Shown here: positions 12,089-15,540 of the stretch, in pieces | Layout of the letters: the number at the start of each line of letters is the position of its first letter | Numbering within the stretch: the first letter of the stretch is position 1 | DNA from: Nitrospirae bacterium RBG_13_39_12 | Lineage (GTDB): Bacteria > Nitrospirota > Thermodesulfovibrionia > Thermodesulfovibrionales > SM23-35 | Reading direction: 5' to 3' | Assembly: GCA_001805125.1 (NCBI GenBank) | Contig: MHEF01000053.1 | Location: forward strand, 1-15,540 | DNA: 15,540 nt | Notes under the pieces: generated by a model | Seen by the model: only the letters and a program-made list of their open reading frames with translations | What the model was told of the DNA's origin: nothing | Database searches by the model: none | Position numbers and translations under genes: made by a program

Positions 12089-12424
12089 CTAACTTTCTTC
12101 TGATAAAACCAGTGTTATATGGCAAGTCCTCTTCCTAATAATATTTGCCCTACCCATAGCCCTCGGTTCAACTCTTTTCATCACAGGGCCTTGATCAACA
12201 ATTGCCTTAACAATCTTCATAGCCTCAGGATTAACAACCTTTTTTTGTTCTGCATTCGACATTGCAGACTTTAGGAGTTTCTCAACAAACTTCGCCCCTC
12301 TGTAAGGCATGAACCGAAGAAATAAAATGGCATCACCGGCATTTTTGTCTCTTATTTGGTCCACTACCCTTCTTGCCTTCCTAGGTGTAACCCTTGCATA
12401 TTTTAATACTGCTTTTGACTCCAT
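12089..12424 (-). CDS. rplV: 50S ribosomal protein L22
   Basis: A 111-residue L22 with YARVTPRKARRVVDQIRDK at the start, the SNAEQK turn and the extended beta-hairpin containing VEPRAMGRANIIRKRTCHI. The hairpin lines the exit tunnel and is where macrolide-resistance changes occur in other bacteria; it appears intact here. AAGGAAAG precedes the ATG. It lies 12 nt after rpsS. Confidence 0.99.
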   Translation of the reverse strand: MESKAVLKYARVTPRKARRVVDQIRDKNAGDAILFLRFMPYRGAKFVEKLLKSAMSNAEQKKVVNPEAMKIVKAIVDQGPVMKRVEPRAMGRANIIRKRTCHITLVLSEES

Positions 12425-12436
12425 AAAAGTCTTTCC

Positions 12437-12721
12437 TTATCCCTTCACTGCAGCAGCTTTGTCAGAACGAGCATGGCCTCTGAATGTCCTTGTCGGTGCA
12501 AACTCACCTAACTTATGCCCAACCATATTTTCTGTAACATATACCGGTATAAACTTCTTACCATTATGCACAGCAAAAGTGTACCCGATAAAATCAGGTA
12601 TTATTGTAGAACGTCGTGACCACGTTTTTATAAGCTTTTTTTCACCACTTTCCATCATTAATTTTACTTTCTTCATTAGTTTTTCATCTACAAAAGGACC
12701 TTTTTTTAAAGACCTGGCCAA
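12437..12721 (-). CDS. rpsS: 30S ribosomal protein S19
   Basis: A 94-residue S19 starting at TTG with ARSLKKGPFVDEKLMKKV. It has TWSRRSTIIPDFIGYTFAVH and the signature MVGHKLGEFAPTRTFRGH. It forms a complex with S13 in the 30S head and touches 50S in a subunit bridge. The TTG stands 7 nt after AGGAGG (12729-12734), and only one base separates it from the rplB stop. No ATG is available at the family start. Confidence 0.98.
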   Translation of the reverse strand: MARSLKKGPFVDEKLMKKVKLMMESGEKKLIKTWSRRSTIIPDFIGYTFAVHNGKKFIPVYVTENMVGHKLGEFAPTRTFRGHARSDKAAAVKG

Positions 12722-12722
12722 C

Positions 12723-13541
12723 TTACTTCCTCCTCTTAATAATAAATCTATCAGTTTTTATATTATGCCTTGTTTTAACTCCTTCAGGTTTTCCCCAAGG
12801 TGAACATGCTGGACGCCCGCCAGAAGCCTTGCCTTCACCTCCTCCAAGCGGATGGTCTATCGGGTTCATCGCAACGCCTCTAACATGAGACTTTTTACCT
12901 AACCATCTTACTCTCCCAGCTTTACCAAAAGAGATATTTTCATGGTCAAGGTTACTTATCTGTCCTATTGTTGCCATACAACCTGACGGGATTAGACGCA
13001 CTTCTCCTGAAGGAAACTTAATCTGGACATTTTTATCTTCTTTAGCTATCAGTTGTGCTGAGGCCCCTGCACTTCTCACAAGTCTGGCACCTTCGCCCGG
13101 CCGTAGTTCAATGTTATGAATAAAAGTACCTAAAGGCATATCACTCAGAGGTAGAGCATTTCCCACTTTTATTTCAGCACCTTTTCCTGAGACAACCTCG
13201 TCTCCTACCTGAAGTCCTGAAGGTGCAATTATATATCTTTTCTCACCATCTCTGTATTTAAGAAGTGCAATTCTTGCCGATCTGTTTGGATCATATTCAA
13301 TACTACCAACCATAGCTGGCACACCTGTTTTATTCCTTTTAAAATCGATAATTCTATAAGCCTTCCGGTTACCTCCGCCTCTATGCCAGACAGTAACACA
13401 GCCACTATTATTCCTGCCACCTGTTTTACGGAGTGGTTTCAGAAGAGATTTGCAAGGCTTATCTGTTGTTATCTCAGAAAAGTCAGAGACTGTCTGAAAT
13501 CTCCTGCCAGGTGATGTTGGATTATATTTTTTTACTCCCAT
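12723..13541 (-). CDS. rplB: 50S ribosomal protein L2
   Basis: A 272-residue L2 starting MGVKKYNPTSPGRRFQT. It contains the GGRNNSG and HRGGG motifs near 41-57, the central RNA-binding OB/SH3-like domains, and the strictly conserved VRGVAMNPIDHPLGGGEG at 220-237. His230 matches the E. coli His229 linked to peptidyl transferase activity. L2 forms the main inter-subunit contact and is needed for subunit joining. Two tandem ATGs (13544 and 13541) are possible. The second has better spacing from GAAGGT; the first overlaps the rplW TGA by 4 nt. Confidence 0.99.
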   Translation of the reverse strand: MGVKKYNPTSPGRRFQTVSDFSEITTDKPCKSLLKPLRKTGGRNNSGCVTVWHRGGGNRKAYRIIDFKRNKTGVPAMVGSIEYDPNRSARIALLKYRDGEKRYIIAPSGLQVGDEVVSGKGAEIKVGNALPLSDMPLGTFIHNIELRPGEGARLVRSAGASAQLIAKEDKNVQIKFPSGEVRLIPSGCMATIGQISNLDHENISFGKAGRVRWLGKKSHVRGVAMNPIDHPLGGGEGKASGGRPACSPWGKPEGVKTRHNIKTDRFIIKRRK

Positions 13542-13831
13542 CATGTACCTTCAATAAAATCAAGTTTTTCACCCTTTTTAAGGGTAATTACTGCTTTCTT
13601 TCTATCGCATCTTTTACCTATGGACTTTCCTTGTTTTTTCCATTTCCCGTGTACCTTTATTGTTGCAACTTTTTCAACCTTTACTTTAAAAATTTCCTCA
13701 ATAGATCTTTTTATGTCAACCTTATTAGCATCTCGTGAGACTTCAACAAGTATCTTGTTTTGTGATTCTTTAAGATTGCTACCTTTCTCTGTAAAAAGTG
13801 GTTTATTAATTATTGTATAGAGATTTTTCAT
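13541..13831 (-). CDS. rplW: 50S ribosomal protein L23
   Basis: A 96-residue L23. It begins with the family pattern IINKPLFTEKGSNLKESQNK and continues to VDIKRSIEEIFKVKVEKVAT, then GKWKKQGKSIGKR. The protein lies at the tunnel exit and is the main docking site for trigger factor and SRP. The ATG overlaps the rplD stop by 4 nt, and the TGA overlaps the rplB start region. No strong Shine-Dalgarno is visible, so coupling to rplD is likely. Confidence 0.98.
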   Translation of the reverse strand: MKNLYTIINKPLFTEKGSNLKESQNKILVEVSRDANKVDIKRSIEEIFKVKVEKVATIKVHGKWKKQGKSIGKRCDRKKAVITLKKGEKLDFIEGT

Positions 13832-14457
13832 GAACTTTTTACATCCCCTAATTTAGCGAATGATTCTTTTGTTATGAGAAGCATATCGAAACTAGTAATA
13901 TTATAAGTATTGAGATCTTCAAATTTAATTATATCCACACCAAGTAAATTACGAGCTGAAAGCGTTACAGAATCGTCTTTTTCATGGAGTATTATTAGTA
14001 CACTTTTACCGGCAAGACCAAGATTTCCGAAAATTAGTTTCATTTCCTTTGTCTTTGGCTTATCGATAGAGAATTTATCTAAAATAACAACTTCCCCGTT
14101 GGAAAGCTTCTGATTAAAGGCTGTAATTAAAGCAAGTCTTCTTACTTTTTTCGGCAGGTTATACCCATAATCCCTCGGCTGTGGACCAAAAACAATTCCT
14201 CCACCTCTCCATATAGGAGAACGGTTACTTCCCGCTCTTGCCCTGCCTGTATGCTTTTGCTTCCACGGTTTTTTACCTCCTCCGCTAACAAGACCTTTTG
14301 TTTTAGTTGCATGGGTGCCCTGTCTCTGATTCGCATGAAAATTTACTACAGCTTCGTGGATAACACTGGATTTTGCGTTTATATTGAAAACATCATCACT
14401 TAAATTGATCTTTCCAACAGTATTATTGTTTTTATCCCTTATTTCAACTTCAGGCAT
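13828..14457 (-). CDS. rplD: 50S ribosomal protein L4
   Basis: A 209-residue L4 from ATG 14457 (MPEVEIRDKNNNTVGKINLS). The long tunnel-lining loop is visible as RQGTHATKTKGLVSGGGKKP and KQKHTGRARAGSNRSPIWRG, followed by FGPQPRDYGYNLPKKVRRLA. In E. coli, L4 also represses the S10 operon through its leader RNA; no such leader is recognisable here. The frame extends to 14514 inside rplC, but family length and an AAGGGA just upstream favour 14457. It starts one base after the rplC stop. Confidence 0.98.
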   Translation of the reverse strand: MPEVEIRDKNNNTVGKINLSDDVFNINAKSSVIHEAVVNFHANQRQGTHATKTKGLVSGGGKKPWKQKHTGRARAGSNRSPIWRGGGIVFGPQPRDYGYNLPKKVRRLALITAFNQKLSNGEVVILDKFSIDKPKTKEMKLIFGNLGLAGKSVLIILHEKDDSVTLSARNLLGVDIIKFEDLNTYNITSFDMLLITKESFAKLGDVKSS

Positions 14458-14458
14458 A

Positions 14459-15070
14459 TCAGCTTCCCTTTTTAATCTCCAAATACGTTCCTTTTGTACC
14501 AGGTACTGCACCAAGTATAAGAATTACGTTCTGATCAGTCTTAACATCAATTATCTCAAGGTTTTTAACAGTTACTTTTTCTGATCCCATATGACCGGGC
14601 ATCTTCTGGTTCTTCCATACCCTTGATGGATATGAGCTTGCACCTATGGAACCTGGTGCACGATTGAACATTGAGCCATGCGAACCTGGTCCACCGGAAA
14701 AGTTGTGTCTTTTCATAACACCTTGGAATCCTTTCCCCTTAGATATTCCCGCAACTGATACCTTGTCTCCCTTGGCAAACTTTTCTACTGTTATAAACTC
14801 ACCTACATTTAACCCACTCATGGGGAATTCCTTTAATATTCTATAAGGTTTAATTCCTGACTTTTTGAATACACCTGCTTGAGGTTTATTTAATTTTTTT
14901 TCATCAACCTCTAAAAAACATATTTTAACAGCCTCATATCCATCCTTATCAATGGTTTTAACCTGAACGACACAACATGGTCCTGCCTCAACAATAGTAA
15001 CAGGATATGCCTTCCCATCTTCTGTATAAATCTGTGTCATTCCAATTTTTCTGCCTAATATACCTATCAT
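14459..15070 (-). CDS. rplC: 50S ribosomal protein L3
   Basis: A 203-residue L3 starting MIGILGRKIGMTQIYTEDGK. The core signature GKGFQGVMKRHNFSGGPGSH is at 112-131, followed by FNRAPGSIGASSYPSRVWKN and the loop MPGHMG. In that loop His160 occupies the place of the glutamine methylated by PrmB in E. coli, so this modification is not expected. L3 initiates 50S assembly and reaches the peptidyl transferase region. AGGA precedes the ATG. A 59-nt spacer follows rpsJ with no clear promoter. Confidence 0.99.
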   Translation of the reverse strand: MIGILGRKIGMTQIYTEDGKAYPVTIVEAGPCCVVQVKTIDKDGYEAVKICFLEVDEKKLNKPQAGVFKKSGIKPYRILKEFPMSGLNVGEFITVEKFAKGDKVSVAGISKGKGFQGVMKRHNFSGGPGSHGSMFNRAPGSIGASSYPSRVWKNQKMPGHMGSEKVTVKNLEIIDVKTDQNVILILGAVPGTKGTYLEIKKGS

Positions 15071-15129
15071 AACTATATCCTAATATATACCCGATTATTT
15101 ATCGATGAACTATCTTTAGCAACTGTAAA

Positions 15130-15435
15130 TTACAGCTTTATTTCAACATCGACTCCTACTGCGAGTTCTAATTTCATCAGAGCATCAACAGTCTGTGGCG
15201 TTGCATCAACTATATCTATCAGTCTTTTATGTGTCCTTATCTCAAACTGCTCTCTCGATTTTTTATCCACGTGTGGAGATCTTAGAACAGTTACCCTGCT
15301 TATTCTTGTAGGTAAAGGTACAGGACCAGCTATTCTTGCTCCGGTCCTCTGTACTGTATCCACTATCTCCTTCACAGACCTGTCAAGTACCCTGTGGTCG
15401 TATGCCCTTAATTTTATCCTTATTTTCTGATTCAC
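15130..15435 (-). CDS. rpsJ: 30S ribosomal protein S10 (NusE)
   Basis: A 101-residue S10 starting at GTG. It contains KIRIKLRAYDHRVLDRSVKE, the extended loop GARIAGPVPLPTRISRVTVL with RSPHVDKKSREQFEIRTHKR, and ends LAVGVDVEIKL. It works in the 30S head beside S3 and S14 and also as NusE in transcription antitermination with NusB. A weak GTGAGA lies before the GTG; no in-frame ATG is near. It heads the S10 block 38 nt after tuf. Its TAA is part of a small palindrome (CTGTAA, one base, TTACAG). Confidence 0.98.
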   Translation of the reverse strand: MNQKIRIKLRAYDHRVLDRSVKEIVDTVQRTGARIAGPVPLPTRISRVTVLRSPHVDKKSREQFEIRTHKRLIDIVDATPQTVDALMKLELAVGVDVEIKL

Positions 15436-15473
15436 GCTTTTCTCACTTTTAACAATAGACTTTCAACTATCAT

Positions 15474-15540
15474 TTATTCCAGGACCTCAGTAACAACACC
15501 TGCACCTACAGTCCTTCCACCCTCTCTTATAGCAAACCTT
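15474..15540 (-). CDS. tuf: Elongation factor Tu, C-terminal end (runs off window)
   Basis: Only the last 21 codons and the TAA at 15476-15474 are in the window. They read RFAIREGGRTVGAGVV followed by TEVLE, the invariant end of domain III of bacterial EF-Tu, which carries aminoacyl-tRNA to the A site. Its place just before rpsJ is the usual str-operon to S10 junction (rpsL-rpsG-fusA-tuf-rpsJ). The rest of the gene lies to the right. The 38-nt spacer to rpsJ shows no terminator, so read-through into the S10 block is likely. Confidence 0.95.
   Translation of the reverse strand, partial: RFAIREGGRTVGAGVVTEVLE

Noticed and set aside
14458..14514. Longer N-terminus for rplD starting at 14514
   Set aside because: The extra 19 residues are the rplC 3' end read in another frame; L4 proteins begin near MPEVE.
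15123..15135. CTGTAA-A-TTACAG palindrome at the rpsJ stop as a terminator
   Set aside because: The stem is only 6 bp with a 1-nt loop, AT-rich and without a T tract; termination here would also break the S10 operon.

Overview
The window is a bacterial chromosome segment dominated by the conserved S10-spc-alpha ribosomal protein supercluster, read on the minus strand from about 15540 down to 1027. The DNA is AT-rich. The protein set is clearly bacterial: SecY, RpoA with an alpha-CTD, IF-1, L36, and S14 of the short zinc type. Sequence style (zinc-binding forms of S4, S14, L24 and L36, a PilB-like ATPase start, a Toprim/YraN pair next to rplQ) fits a deep-branching Gram-negative lineage such as Nitrospirota/Thermodesulfovibrio relatives. 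That placement is an impression from protein style, not a tested result.

Layout in transcription order (minus strand): the C-terminal end of tuf (end of a str-type operon) -> rpsJ, rplC, rplD, rplW, rplB, rpsS, rplV, rpsC, rplP, rpmC, rpsQ (S10 block) -> rplN, rplX, rplE, rpsN, rpsH, rplF, rplR, rpsE, rplO, secY (spc block) -> map, infA, rpmJ, rpsM, rpsK, rpsD, rpoA, rplQ (alpha block). Most junctions are overlaps or gaps under 30 nt, so long co-transcription with translational coupling is likely. Exceptions are a 243-bp gap before secY, a 141-bp gap before rpoA, and gaps of 66, 59 and 57 bp before rpsN, rplC and map.

Two genes usual in this cluster are absent from their normal places: rpmD (L30) between rpsE and rplO, and adk between secY and map. 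Five ribosomal genes start with TTG or GTG behind strong Shine-Dalgarno sequences. By contrast secY, map and the pilB-like gene show no visible Shine-Dalgarno; secY and map are each preceded by a very short ORF ending at or next to their start codon.

The left end holds a separate unit. A plus-strand pair, a small Toprim-domain protein overlapping yraN (nuclease-fold family), converges on rplQ. It is divergent from a minus-strand gene whose first 20 residues look like a PilB/GspE-type ATPase. The 167-bp divergent region carries two inverted repeats and candidate promoters.

The genes together supply most large- and small-subunit primary binders, the core RNA polymerase alpha subunit, IF-1, N-terminal methionine removal and the Sec channel. 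I see no mobile element, CRISPR array, tRNA or rRNA, and no convincing new multi-gene system. The most notable material is non-coding or micro-ORF sequence at the breaks in the operon and in the divergent region.
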